Assembly: GCF_000423565.1 (NCBI RefSeq)
Contig: NZ_KE384036.1
Location: 476,972 to 540,971 of the forward strand
Direction of reading: 5' to 3'
Source: Runella zeae DSM 19591
Lineage (GTDB): Bacteria; Bacteroidota; Bacteroidia; Cytophagales; Spirosomataceae
Length of the DNA: 64,000 nt
The position numbers and the translations under genes are program-made. The notes beneath the pieces are model-generated. The model was given only the letters and a program-made list of their open reading frames with translations. It did no database searches and was not told the origin of the DNA. Each line of letters starts with the position of its first letter. Position 1 is the first letter of the stretch. Positions 25,843-36,175 of the stretch are shown here, piece after piece.

Positions 25843-27003
25843 ATGAAAATCGGAATTGTATGCTATCCTACATTTGGCGGAAGCGGCGTAGTAGCCACCG
25901 AATTGGGCAAGGCACTTGCGGCAGTAGGCCACCAAGTACACTTCATCACTTACTCCCAACCCACTCGACTAGATTATTTTAGCGAGAATATTTTTTATCA
26001 CGAGGTTCATATTCCCAATTACCCCCTTTTTCAGTACGCACCCTACGAATCGGCGCTTTCGAGTACCATGGTCAACGTAGTGAATGATGAAAAGCTCGAC
26101 CTCTTGCACGTACACTATGCCATTCCGCACGCTTCATCGGCTTACTTGGCCAAACAAATCTTGCGTTCGCAAGGCATTCATATTCCAGTGATTACGACCT
26201 TACATGGTACCGATATTACGCTTGTAGGTCGCGATGCTGCTTTTGGACCCGTGATTGCTTTTAGCATCAATGAGTCGGATGGAGTCACCGCCGTGTCGGA
26301 TTTCTTGAAAAATGCCACCAACGAGTCATTTCCTATCACGAGAGAAATCGAAGTTATTCCGAATTTCATTGATTTGAATCGGTTCAAAAAACAAAAGAAA
26401 GACCACTTTAAATTGGCGATTTGTCCCAACAACGAAAAGCTTTTGGTACACACTTCCAATTTTAGAAAAGTCAAACGCATCGAAGATATCGTGATGATGT
26501 TTGACCAACTACGCCACATTGTTCCCTCTAAGCTTCTCTTGGTAGGAGACGGCCCTGAGCGCAGCCGCATTGAGTATATGTGTAGAGAACTAAAACTCAT
26601 GCACGACGTGCGCTTTTTGGGAAATTTGGATGCTATCGAAGAGGTATTATCGGTGGCAGATTTGTTTGTGATGCCTTCCGAAACCGAAAGCTTCGGTTTG
26701 GCTGCTTTGGAAGCAATGGCCTGCGAAGTACCGCTTATTACTTCCAATGCCGGCGGACTACCCGAACTCAACGTGCAAGGAGTGACAGGCTTCATGAGCA
26801 ATGTAGGCGACATCAATGATATGGTCAAAAATGCTGCTTATATTTTGCAAGAAGAAAATCTTCCACGATTCAAAGAAAATGCGTTGGCTCGCGCCCAAGA
26901 ATTTGACCTTGCCAATATTTTACCAAAATATGAAGCTTACTATGAGCGTATTTTGGCTGAAAACCGCGCTTCTTTAGAAAAAGAGTTAAAAGAAGTAAGT
27001 TGA
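25843..27003 (+). CDS. bshA: N-acetyl-alpha-D-glucosaminyl L-malate synthase
   Basis: 386 residues from ATG 25843; a GTG two codons upstream is less likely. MKIGIVCYPTFGGSGVVATE is the distinctive BshA glycine-rich start and HFITYSQPTRLD follows. HVHYAIPHASSAYLA and TTLHGTDITLVGRD are family motifs. VIPNFIDLNRF and the E-x7-E motif (PSETESFGLAALEAMACEVP) are those of GT4 enzymes. BshA links GlcNAc to L-malate, the first step of bacillithiol synthesis, in the cytoplasm. The other bsh genes are not in the window. Confidence 0.95.
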   Translation: MKIGIVCYPTFGGSGVVATELGKALAAVGHQVHFITYSQPTRLDYFSENIFYHEVHIPNYPLFQYAPYESALSSTMVNVVNDEKLDLLHVHYAIPHASSAYLAKQILRSQGIHIPVITTLHGTDITLVGRDAAFGPVIAFSINESDGVTAVSDFLKNATNESFPITREIEVIPNFIDLNRFKKQKKDHFKLAICPNNEKLLVHTSNFRKVKRIEDIVMMFDQLRHIVPSKLLLVGDGPERSRIEYMCRELKLMHDVRFLGNLDAIEEVLSVADLFVMPSETESFGLAALEAMACEVPLITSNAGGLPELNVQGVTGFMSNVGDINDMVKNAAYILQEENLPRFKENALARAQEFDLANILPKYEAYYERILAENRASLEKELKEVS

Positions 27004-27147
27004 CTTTAAAGTCAGTAGCCTAATTTTACAACAGCGAAAGGAGGTTTTTCCCAAAAAGCTTAGGTACCTCCTTAGTAAGTTTTATATTCGCTAAATTTCT
27101 CGCTGATTTTTAGAATAGTTGTCTTACCTTAAATCCTCTCATCAACA

Positions 27148-27906
27148 ATGAAAAACAGTGCTTTAGCACTAGCGGTAATAGCAGTAGCGTTTACGTCTTG
27201 TACACGCTATTTTGTAGGAAAACCTGTCCAACTTACCCCTATCGCCATCAGTGATACTATCTCCGCGCCCACAAGCCCCCTTTCAGAGAAAGTGTCCTCT
27301 TATCTAAGGCCTTTTCATGATAGCCTAGATGCCCGCATGAATACCGTATTGGTCAAATCTCCTCGCCGATTGAGCAAGGGGCTTCCCGAATCCGAATTGG
27401 GCAATCTGATGGCAGACATCCTCCGCGAAATGGGACAAGAAAAATATGGCAAAGCCGTCGATGTAGCTATCACCAATTCAGGAGGCATTCGTACCGATTT
27501 TCCGGCTGGGAATGTCACTTTGGGCAATGTATATGAAGTAATGCCTTTTGACAATGAACTCGTCGCTATCACGGTATCGGGCGAAGTTATGCAAAAAGTG
27601 ATTGAATATGTAGCCCAACGCAAAGAACCTCAATCTGGGCTTAAACTCTTGGTTGATAAAGCTACCAACAAACCTCTTGAAGTACTCATTGGCGGAAAGC
27701 CTCTTGATTTACAAGGCACTTATACCATCGTCACGAGCGATTATATGGCACTAAGCAGCGACATGGCTTCTGTGGTCAAAACCAATAAAGGATTCGTAGT
27801 TTTGAATTATCTCATGCGTGATGCAATCGCAGATTATCTGAGACGTAAAGGCCAACAAAACCAAGAGCTTAATCCCCAAAAAGACGGTCGTACTGTAGTG
27901 CGTTAG
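27148..27906 (+). CDS. 5'-nucleotidase C-terminal domain protein (lipoprotein)
   Basis: 252 residues. A short signal with a lipobox (AVIAVAFTSC) is followed by a domain matching only the C-terminal half of UshA-type 5'-nucleotidases. It includes ESELGNLMADILREMG, AITNSGGIRTDFPAGNVTLG (the N-S-G-x-I-R substrate loop) and VYEVMPFDNELVAITVSG. The catalytic metallophosphatase half is missing here but is encoded by the next gene, 22 bp downstream. The two products may form a split enzyme on the periplasmic side that releases phosphate from nucleotides. Bacteroidota often encode the halves separately. Confidence 0.88.
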   Translation: MKNSALALAVIAVAFTSCTRYFVGKPVQLTPIAISDTISAPTSPLSEKVSSYLRPFHDSLDARMNTVLVKSPRRLSKGLPESELGNLMADILREMGQEKYGKAVDVAITNSGGIRTDFPAGNVTLGNVYEVMPFDNELVAITVSGEVMQKVIEYVAQRKEPQSGLKLLVDKATNKPLEVLIGGKPLDLQGTYTIVTSDYMALSSDMASVVKTNKGFVVLNYLMRDAIADYLRRKGQQNQELNPQKDGRTVVR

Positions 27907-27928
27907 ACTTCATCAAACATTCAATCAA

Positions 27929-28849
27929 ATGGAAAGAAGATTATTCCTCAAAAATATACTTTCGGCAAGTGGAGTAGTAGCGCTGGGTCAATGGCCCTTT
28001 GAAACTTGGGCCGAAACCGCCGCCTCCAACGTCAAAATCACCATTTTACATACCAACGACCAACATAGCCGCCTAGAACCTTTCCCTAAAACCGACCGCC
28101 TCGCAGGCCGTGGCGGAGTAGTGAATCGGGCTCGATTGCTGAGCAAAATCCGTTCGGAAGAAGCCAATGTACTTCTTTTTGATGCGGGGGATATTTTTCA
28201 AGGTACGCCTTACTTCAATTTCTACAAAGGTCGCCCCGAAATCGAATTGATGAGCCAAATGGGCTACGATGCCGTGACGATGGGCAACCACGATTTTGAC
28301 GGAGGGCTCGATTTGTATGTCAAACAAATCAAAGAATATGCTACGTTTCCTGTTTTGGTGGCCAACTACGATTTTAGCGGCACAGCGATGCAAGGACTCG
28401 CAAAGCCTTATAAAATCTTTACGGTAAAAGGGGTGAAAATTGGGGTGTTTGGACTAGGTATCAACCCCGATGGACTTATTCCTGAAAAACTCTTTGGAGG
28501 TACCAAATACCTGGACCCTATCAAAACGGCCAACGAAACGGCGGCATTTCTAAAAAATGACAAGAAATGCAGTTTGGTGGTGTGTCTTTCGCATTTAGGG
28601 TACAAAATGAGCGGTGGCGAAGTCTCCGACTTAGTAATGGCTCCCCAAACCAAAAATATTGACTTGATTATCGGCGGGCATACGCATACTTTCTTGAACG
28701 AGCCTACCTCCCTCACCAACCTCGCTGGAAAACCTATATTGGTCAATCAAGCTGGCTGGGGTGGGGCAAGTTTGGGGCGTCTAGATTTTACTTTCGACCG
28801 TGTTTCAAAGCAAGTATTTTATAGCAGTCAAGCGATTAGTGTGCAGTAA
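27929..28849 (+). CDS. Metallophosphatase, N-terminal half of a split 5'-nucleotidase
   Basis: 306 residues. The N-terminus MERRLFLKNILSASGVVALG looks like an export signal, with an R-R-x-F-L-K Tat-like motif. The metallophosphatase motifs are complete: ILHTNDQHSRLEPF (D-x-H), LLFDAGDIFQGTPYF (G-D), VTMGNHDFDGG (G-N-H-(D/E)), CLSHLGYKM and IIGGHTHTF (G-H-x-H). It lacks the 5'-nucleotidase C-terminal domain, which is carried by the gene just upstream. Tat-type export would suit a protein that folds around metals in the cytoplasm. It is last in the pair and followed by a terminator. Confidence 0.9.
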   Translation: MERRLFLKNILSASGVVALGQWPFETWAETAASNVKITILHTNDQHSRLEPFPKTDRLAGRGGVVNRARLLSKIRSEEANVLLFDAGDIFQGTPYFNFYKGRPEIELMSQMGYDAVTMGNHDFDGGLDLYVKQIKEYATFPVLVANYDFSGTAMQGLAKPYKIFTVKGVKIGVFGLGINPDGLIPEKLFGGTKYLDPIKTANETAAFLKNDKKCSLVVCLSHLGYKMSGGEVSDLVMAPQTKNIDLIIGGHTHTFLNEPTSLTNLAGKPILVNQAGWGGASLGRLDFTFDRVSKQVFYSSQAISVQ

Positions 28850-28923
28850 ACCTAAAAGTCAAAACACTTACTCATTATCTCTTTAATGAGATGTATTTGT
28901 TTTTTATTGATTATTATAAGACA

Positions 28924-28961
28924 TTTTGACTTAATATGAGTTTGAATTAAGTCAAAATTTT
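28924..28961 (+). terminator. Terminator after the metallophosphatase gene
   Basis: TTTTGACTTAAT (28924-28935) and ATTAAGTCAAAA (28946-28957), a perfect 12-bp stem with a 10-base loop, followed by TTTT. A TTATTTTGC box (28960-28968) that may drive the next gene overlaps its end. Confidence 0.7.
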
Positions 28962-29051
28962 ATTTTGCAAAAAACAAGTTTTAATTCTTATCCTCACTAT
29001 CCAAAGGGGGCGTCGGAAATAGAGCAAAAACTAAACCTTCTTTACTTTTTT

Positions 29052-30497
29052 ATGGATTCCAATCATCAGCTAAACGTTGCGTCGGAAGTGGGTACTTTGC
29101 GTCGGCTTCTCATTCATAGCCCAGACCGCGGTCTCGGCAAGGTAGTACCTTCAAAAGCCCAAGATTGGCTTTTTGAAGATATTGTACATCTTGATACCAT
29201 GCGGCGTGAAGAGTATGATTACTACGTAAAAATTTTACTCTATTTTCTTGACCCTGAAAAGATTAAAGGAAAAATCAAAGAAATAGATGCCGATGCTTCG
29301 CGGTCTTTTTTTATTCCTGACAACCCCGCTTATTTCAATTCCGACAAAGTGATTGATATTCAAAAATTGTTGGCCGAAATTCTGGAAGATGACACAGTTC
29401 GCACCAAACTTATCGCCTCCATTTGCGCCGTTGAGCGATGTTCTTTTCGGATTCAACAAAAATTAAAAGAATATTCGACAGTGGAATTGGCCAAAATTCT
29501 CATCTCCGGCTCTCTTCCCGACAAGTCGATGATTTTTGCCCCTCTCCCCAATTTTATTTTCACGCGCGACATCGGCATTGTCATCAACAACTATATTTTG
29601 CTCAACAAGCCTGCCAAAACGGCCCGTACCCGCGAATCTCTCCTAACACAGTATATTTTCTTTTATCATCCCCAATTCGAAACTTATCGCGACCATATCA
29701 TCGAAATCCCTGATAATGAGCATCATTTTCTATTGACCGACGACGAGCTCAAAAGCGACTATCACCGCTCCACGCTCGAAGGTGGAGATGTGATGATGGT
29801 AGCACCGCGACATTTGCTGATTGGATGTAGTGAGCGTACTACTATTTACGCGGCTCAACAAGTGATGAAAGTGCTGTTTGAAAAAAACGTAATAGATACC
29901 ATTACGGTTGTAAAAATCCCCAAAAAACGGGATTATATGCATATCGACACGGTATTTACCCAAGTAAAACGCAACGTATGGGTGCTGCTCGGGTCGATAG
30001 CCCGCCAAGGCGATGAAGCCAAGCAAAAGGATGTATTGCACTTTTTTGCCCCCAAAGAAAACCCCGACCGACTCCAAATCATGCAGTTTAATAAAGGTTG
30101 GGAAAACAAACCTACTGAGATTGAAAACCTAGAGGATTTGTTAGCAGATATTAGCAAAAACGACCTAGGTTGCAAAGACCCCGTGAAGTTTATCTATTCG
30201 GGCAACAATGAATTTCCTTTTGGTGCCCGCGAACAGTGGACAGACTCTTGCAACTTATTGGCTCTCAAAGACGGGGTGGTGATTGGCTACGACCGCAACG
30301 ACAAAACCCTCGAAGCTTTTAGGGCGGCGGGCTTCCGCACCGTACGCGCCAAGGATTTATTGGAAGAGTTTGAGGCTGGCGTTTCATCGCCCGATACCCT
30401 CTCCGATACGTTCATCATGCTTCCGTCGGCAGAGCTTTCGCGGGCGCGTGGCGGCTCTCATTGCATGAGTTTGCCCATTTTAAGAGATGGATTTTAG
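29052..30497 (+). CDS. Arginine deiminase-like guanidine-modifying enzyme
   Basis: 481 residues from ATG 29052 (MDSNHQLNVASEVGTLRRLL). An in-frame TTG at 28965 overlaps a promoter-like box and is rejected. The pentein active-site residues are present: NFIFTRDIG (F-T-R-D), LEGGDVMM (E-G-G-D), YMHIDTVFT (catalytic histidine) and GGSHCMSLP (nucleophilic cysteine near residue 471). It is longer than classic ArcA (about 410). The extra length includes an insert around residues 60-130. It probably hydrolyses arginine or a related guanidino compound; exact substrate uncertain. The next gene is ctlX, another pentein linked to citrulline use. Confidence 0.82.
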   Translation: MDSNHQLNVASEVGTLRRLLIHSPDRGLGKVVPSKAQDWLFEDIVHLDTMRREEYDYYVKILLYFLDPEKIKGKIKEIDADASRSFFIPDNPAYFNSDKVIDIQKLLAEILEDDTVRTKLIASICAVERCSFRIQQKLKEYSTVELAKILISGSLPDKSMIFAPLPNFIFTRDIGIVINNYILLNKPAKTARTRESLLTQYIFFYHPQFETYRDHIIEIPDNEHHFLLTDDELKSDYHRSTLEGGDVMMVAPRHLLIGCSERTTIYAAQQVMKVLFEKNVIDTITVVKIPKKRDYMHIDTVFTQVKRNVWVLLGSIARQGDEAKQKDVLHFFAPKENPDRLQIMQFNKGWENKPTEIENLEDLLADISKNDLGCKDPVKFIYSGNNEFPFGAREQWTDSCNLLALKDGVVIGYDRNDKTLEAFRAAGFRTVRAKDLLEEFEAGVSSPDTLSDTFIMLPSAELSRARGGSHCMSLPILRDGF

Positions 30498-30709
30498 GGC
30501 TAAATTGGTTTTTATTGATTAACTTTAGGATGAAAATAAGTATTTTTAGTACAATGATTTTGATACCCTGTTAATTAAATAATTAGAAAAGGCTGTAAGT
30601 AGTGGATAATTAGAGAATTTTTAAATTATCTCCTTTTCAAATTCTCAAACAACGTATTTAAGCACCATTGTACAAAGTATTAATTCCCTAAAAATCAGAA
30701 AAGTAAGAT

Positions 30710-31654
30710 ATGATGTCCTACAAAATGCAACCCCAAGCCACATCACACATCTTGATGATTCGACCCGTGAGGTTTGGATTTAATGAAGAAACGGCCCCAA
30801 GCAACGCCTTTCAGAATGCAATATTAGCCGCCCAAACCAAAGATGTAACCCAAGCAAAGGCACTAGAAGAATTTGAAGTCATGACCTCTCAGCTAACTGC
30901 TGCCGGCATAGACCTTCTGGTGTATGATGATACCGCCGAACCTTACACGCCCGATTCGATTTTTCCTAACAATTGGATTTCTTTCCACCAAAGTGGCAAG
31001 GTAGTATTGTATCCTATGCAAGCTCCCAATCGCCGTTTAGAACGCCGCTTGGATATTGTTGAAGACCTCAAAAATCGCTTTCATGTAGAAGAAATCATTG
31101 ACCTGACGTATTTTGAAAACGAAGGTAAATACCTCGAAGGAACGGGAAGTATGGTATTTGACCGTCGTTATAAAATCGCCTTTGCGTGCTTATCGCCCCG
31201 TACTCATTCTGAAGTTTTGGATGCTTTTGCCGACGCTACCGGTTATAAAATTGTAAAATTCAATGCCAGCGACGCCAACGGTCAAGCAGTATATCATACC
31301 AACGTAGTGATGTGTATCGGAGATGCGTTTGCGGTAGTGTGCTTGCAGGCTATCGCCAACCCTGACGAACGATTGCTTGTACGCGAAGAACTCGAAAAAA
31401 CGGGTAAGCAAATCATCGAGATTACCCTTGAGCAAATGAATAGCTTTGCTGGTAATATGCTTCTAGTCTATAACAAACGAGGTGAAAAACTGCTAGTGAT
31501 GTCAACTCAGGCGTTTGAATCACTGACGCCTAAGCAACGCGACGAAATTGATGACTATGCTGTACTGCTCCACGCCGACTTGTCGGTCATCGAAGCCAAC
31601 GGCGGCGGCTCGGCTCGATGCATGATGGCCGAAGTACATTTGCCCGAAAAATAA
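30710..31654 (+). CDS. ctlX: Citrulline utilization hydrolase CtlX (amidinotransferase fold)
   Basis: 314 residues. ATSHILMIRPVRFGFNEETA is the CtlX-type N-terminus. PDSIFPNNWISFH carries the pentein F-P-x-N-W-x-x-x-H motif. YLEGTGSMVFDR (E-G-T-G-S) and YHTNVVMCIGD (catalytic histidine) follow, and the C-terminal GGGSARCMMAEVHLP has the nucleophilic cysteine. CtlX was named from citrulline use in Francisella. It lies 212 bp downstream of the arginine deiminase-like gene, so the two may work in series on arginine and citrulline in the cytoplasm. ATG at 30710 is used; a second ATG directly follows it. Confidence 0.88.
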   Translation: MMSYKMQPQATSHILMIRPVRFGFNEETAPSNAFQNAILAAQTKDVTQAKALEEFEVMTSQLTAAGIDLLVYDDTAEPYTPDSIFPNNWISFHQSGKVVLYPMQAPNRRLERRLDIVEDLKNRFHVEEIIDLTYFENEGKYLEGTGSMVFDRRYKIAFACLSPRTHSEVLDAFADATGYKIVKFNASDANGQAVYHTNVVMCIGDAFAVVCLQAIANPDERLLVREELEKTGKQIIEITLEQMNSFAGNMLLVYNKRGEKLLVMSTQAFESLTPKQRDEIDDYAVLLHADLSVIEANGGGSARCMMAEVHLPEK

Positions 31655-31665
31655 TAGATTTTTGG

Positions 31666-31701
31666 GGTGCTGTGCGTAAATCACGTTTTACCCACAGCAC
31701 C
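31666..31701. terminator. Bidirectional terminator between ctlX and ddl-like gene
   Basis: GGTGCTGTG (31666-31674) pairs with CACAGCACC (31693-31701). An inner GTAAA/TTTAC pairing continues the stem after one mismatch. Convergent genes flank it. Confidence 0.7.
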
Positions 31702-31709
31702 TTCCTATT

Positions 31710-33377
31710 TTATCCTACAAAACGACGCGTAATATTTTTTGCCTTCTCACGCGTTTCGATAATCAAAGGATGCACAGGCTTATCTACGCCTTCCAACACA
31801 TCTTCTATCGTATCCTTAAACAACAAGCCAATCGGAAGTTCATAGGTAGTTCCGTGGGATGTCTTGAGTACGGCGACGGGTTTTACGACTCCAGTAGCCG
31901 ACAAGCGGCTGTAAGCTCTACGGGCTTCCATGTAAGCCTCTTGGGTAGCTTCAAACTCCACTGCTTGGGTAGAAATAGTAGCTACTTGCTGCGCAATTTT
32001 ATCATCAAGTCCTTTTAAAAGTTGACGTAGATGTACGGTATCTTTTCCGGTACGAATTCGCTCGCGCAACGACTGCCGAATCAGATAAGTAATAGCATGA
32101 GTGACATCAAGGCCAATCTCAGCCATCTGCTTAAAAATCAACGAAGTAGGCGACATACCCGGCAGCGTGTTAGGATCATGTAGCAATACTCTTCCATCAG
32201 GGGTCAGGAAACCATCAATGCGCGCTACGGCATTCATTCCCAATTTTTCAAATACCAGAGCGATATTATATTGAATTTTTTGGTTGTTTTCGAGCGTGGT
32301 TGCCACCGGAATAAGCTTCCGAGTTACGTTGAGTTTGTATTTTGTTTTGAAATCAAAAGTCTGACTTTCGTCCATTTTGGCGATTTCGGTAGGAGGCAAA
32401 GCAATGACTGTTCCGTCATCATCTTGCACCACCCCGCACGAAAACTCCTGCCCTACCATAAACTCTTCCAGAAGTACTTGATCTTCGGCATTGACGCTCA
32501 ACAACGAAACACTGCCAGATACAGTCTCTAGTTTCTCCAACAAATCGACGGGATGATAAATGATTTCGCCTGTTTCTTGAATCACTACCGGAAATCCGAT
32601 GCTTTCATCGAGATTGGCAATACGCTGCACAAAAGCGTGTTTTTCGGTATTACTCCAGCTTTTCCAATCGTCAGCCGAAACTTTCAACACAAAAAAGCAC
32701 TGATTCATGGCTTTGGTGAAAGCTCCTAAATCATCTTCTTTCACAATCGATACCCCAATAGAAGAGCCTTGATGAGGTGCTTTGACCACGATAGGCAGAC
32801 CGAGATACGCTTTGGCCTCTTCAAAAATGGCTTGTTCATCCCCTCCACTCCATTTTTCCCACCGTACTACTTGCATTTTTTTCTGCTGTCCATTGGCGCG
32901 CGCAATCTGCTCGTTTTGCAAAATTTTATCAATACTCACCGCCGAGCCCAATAGCCCCGGTCCCATATAAGGGATTTTGTGCCATTCGAGTAATCCCTGA
33001 ATCGCTCCATCTTCGCAATCAGGCCCGTGCAAAATAATAAAAGCAAAGTCGAAGTATTTTTTGAAATCTTGGGGTTGGATGGGCGTTCCGATACCATGCA
33101 TCAATGCCTCCAACTCCTGAGGGGCAAGCTGCTGCTGTAGCGACTCAATGTACACCTCAAATCCGTCTTCTTTGAAGGCTTCTCCGGGATAAAAAGCCCT
33201 AATACTAGCGTGATAAAGCTTCGTCTCGTCGGTAAGAATAAAATTTCCGAGGCTGTCAACAAACACCAATACGGGTTGGAAGAGATGTTTGTCCATATTT
33301 TCGAAGGCAGTTTTTCCGCCTGCGTAAGAAATTTCGCGTTCACGCGAAGGGCCACCAAAAAAGATTCCGATACGCAC
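31710..33377 (-). CDS. D-alanine--D-alanine ligase-like ATP-grasp enzyme (extended)
   Basis: Start at GTG 33377 (VRIGIFFGGPSREREISYAG), giving 555 residues, far longer than the usual 300-370 of Ddl. ILHGPDCEDGAIQGLLEWHKI is the Ddl H-G-x-x-G-E-D-G-x-x-Q-G motif with a swapped order. VVKAPHQGSSIGVSIV binds ATP. VLLEEFMVGQEFSCGVV and HDPNTLPGMSPTSLIFKQM are the C-terminal catalytic motifs. There is an insertion of about 90 residues after SSIGVSIV and an extra helical C-terminal tail of about 120 residues. It may be the main cell-wall Ddl or a dipeptide ligase of related specificity. Confidence 0.82.
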   Translation of the reverse strand: MRIGIFFGGPSREREISYAGGKTAFENMDKHLFQPVLVFVDSLGNFILTDETKLYHASIRAFYPGEAFKEDGFEVYIESLQQQLAPQELEALMHGIGTPIQPQDFKKYFDFAFIILHGPDCEDGAIQGLLEWHKIPYMGPGLLGSAVSIDKILQNEQIARANGQQKKMQVVRWEKWSGGDEQAIFEEAKAYLGLPIVVKAPHQGSSIGVSIVKEDDLGAFTKAMNQCFFVLKVSADDWKSWSNTEKHAFVQRIANLDESIGFPVVIQETGEIIYHPVDLLEKLETVSGSVSLLSVNAEDQVLLEEFMVGQEFSCGVVQDDDGTVIALPPTEIAKMDESQTFDFKTKYKLNVTRKLIPVATTLENNQKIQYNIALVFEKLGMNAVARIDGFLTPDGRVLLHDPNTLPGMSPTSLIFKQMAEIGLDVTHAITYLIRQSLRERIRTGKDTVHLRQLLKGLDDKIAQQVATISTQAVEFEATQEAYMEARRAYSRLSATGVVKPVAVLKTSHGTTYELPIGLLFKDTIEDVLEGVDKPVHPLIIETREKAKNITRRFVG

Positions 33378-33476
33378 AGTTGTTAATGAATAATAAAGGT
33401 GAATAATAGGTTGGAAATGGGCGTTTCCGCTTTCAGATGCGAATATACGCAATGAGGGGATTTTTATTCTTGGATT

Positions 33477-34097
33477 TTATCTTGGTGCCGGAATCGTCCC
33501 TTTCATGCGATACCTAAGCACTACCTTTTTACCGGATATTTTTTCCAACACAGGCTTCAAAATCTGATTAGCATTTTTTTTGGTTTGCTCCAAAATCCCC
33601 ATTTCAAGCGCCGAATTTTGAATTTGTTTTTCGGCTTGGCGATACGCCGCCTCCACGAGTTTGGCTTGCTCCGTAAAAGCGTATTCGGTATTATAAACCT
33701 TTGATTTTGAGTGATCTATTTTATAACTACAAAGCTCAGGTTCGGGAAGATGCACCACTACAGTGTCGGCTTCTGCACTGACATCTGAAGTGGTAATTTT
33801 GGTTAAATCTATACAACCAATCGCCTCCCCTTGTACAATCAACACTGCCTTAGGATTAGGAAACCACTGCACAATCTGCTCATGCTCGACAATATCTTTA
33901 AAATTATAACGAACAAGCTCAAGTTTTCCTAAAGCTTGCACTTCCTCCAGCACCATGGCATGGGTGGTTTGTGTATCTTGTGTTTCGCCTAATGAAAACC
34001 ATTTACCCGTTTTTAAGCTCTCCCAAACACTAATAACCCCGAAAATTAGAATTACGAAAATACCCAAACGAAATAGCAAACGAAGCCCAGTGGTCAT
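33477..34097 (-). CDS. DUF4230 family membrane-anchored protein
   Basis: 206 residues. One N-terminal membrane helix (LLFRLGIFVILIFGVISVW) is followed by a soluble domain with alternating strands and helices: ELVRYNFKDIVEHEQIVQWF, AVLIVQGEAIGCIDLTKI, and PEPELCSYKIDHSKSKVY. This is the DUF4230 pattern, a family of unknown function widespread in Bacteroidota and Firmicutes, with its domain outside the inner membrane. It lies 100 bp upstream of the Ddl-like gene on the same strand and is probably co-transcribed. It is divergent from pyrG. Confidence 0.82.
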   Translation of the reverse strand: MTTGLRLLFRLGIFVILIFGVISVWESLKTGKWFSLGETQDTQTTHAMVLEEVQALGKLELVRYNFKDIVEHEQIVQWFPNPKAVLIVQGEAIGCIDLTKITTSDVSAEADTVVVHLPEPELCSYKIDHSKSKVYNTEYAFTEQAKLVEAAYRQAEKQIQNSALEMGILEQTKKNANQILKPVLEKISGKKVVLRYRMKGTIPAPR

Positions 34098-34273
34098 AAT
34101 ATTGAAAATTTGAAAAGTAAAATTACAAAAGTTGGGGATATACCTATCCGAATCCTGTTTTTAGAAATATATTAAAGAATTTTATTAACTTTATTATCTC
34201 TGTTTATCAGCGACTTACCTACCTCTTTCAAAATCATCTGCAAATCTTATAGCAACACAGACCGAATTTTCTG

Positions 34274-34281
34274 TACCTTTG
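34274..34281 (+). promoter_or_regulatory. -7 promoter box TACCTTTG for pyrG
   Basis: Perfect TAnnTTTG, 34 bases before the ATG of the CTP synthase gene. Confidence 0.6.
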
Positions 34282-34291
34282 TATCCCGTAA

Positions 34292-36001
<1,710 letters not shown>

Positions 36002-36175
36002 GTAAGAAGCGTTGGTTTACCACACCAAAGCGTAATATTTCGCTCCCTCAAGTTCATTGAAATATTGACAAAACCCTCATTGGTTAGTTGTTAGTCTCCC
36101 ATTAGAAATTGGAAACTAACAGCTAACGAACTGCTCGCCCATTCTTTACAATTTTAATACAAATCAAATCACGTT

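Noticed and set aside
26178..26828. 216-codon open frame on the minus strand inside bshA
   Set aside because: The bshA reading has full family motifs over the same bases; the opposite frame is a shadow.
27038..27073. Terminator after bshA (AAGGAGGT / ACCTCCTT)
   Set aside because: The stem is only 8 bp with a 20-base loop and no T-run; too weak to call.
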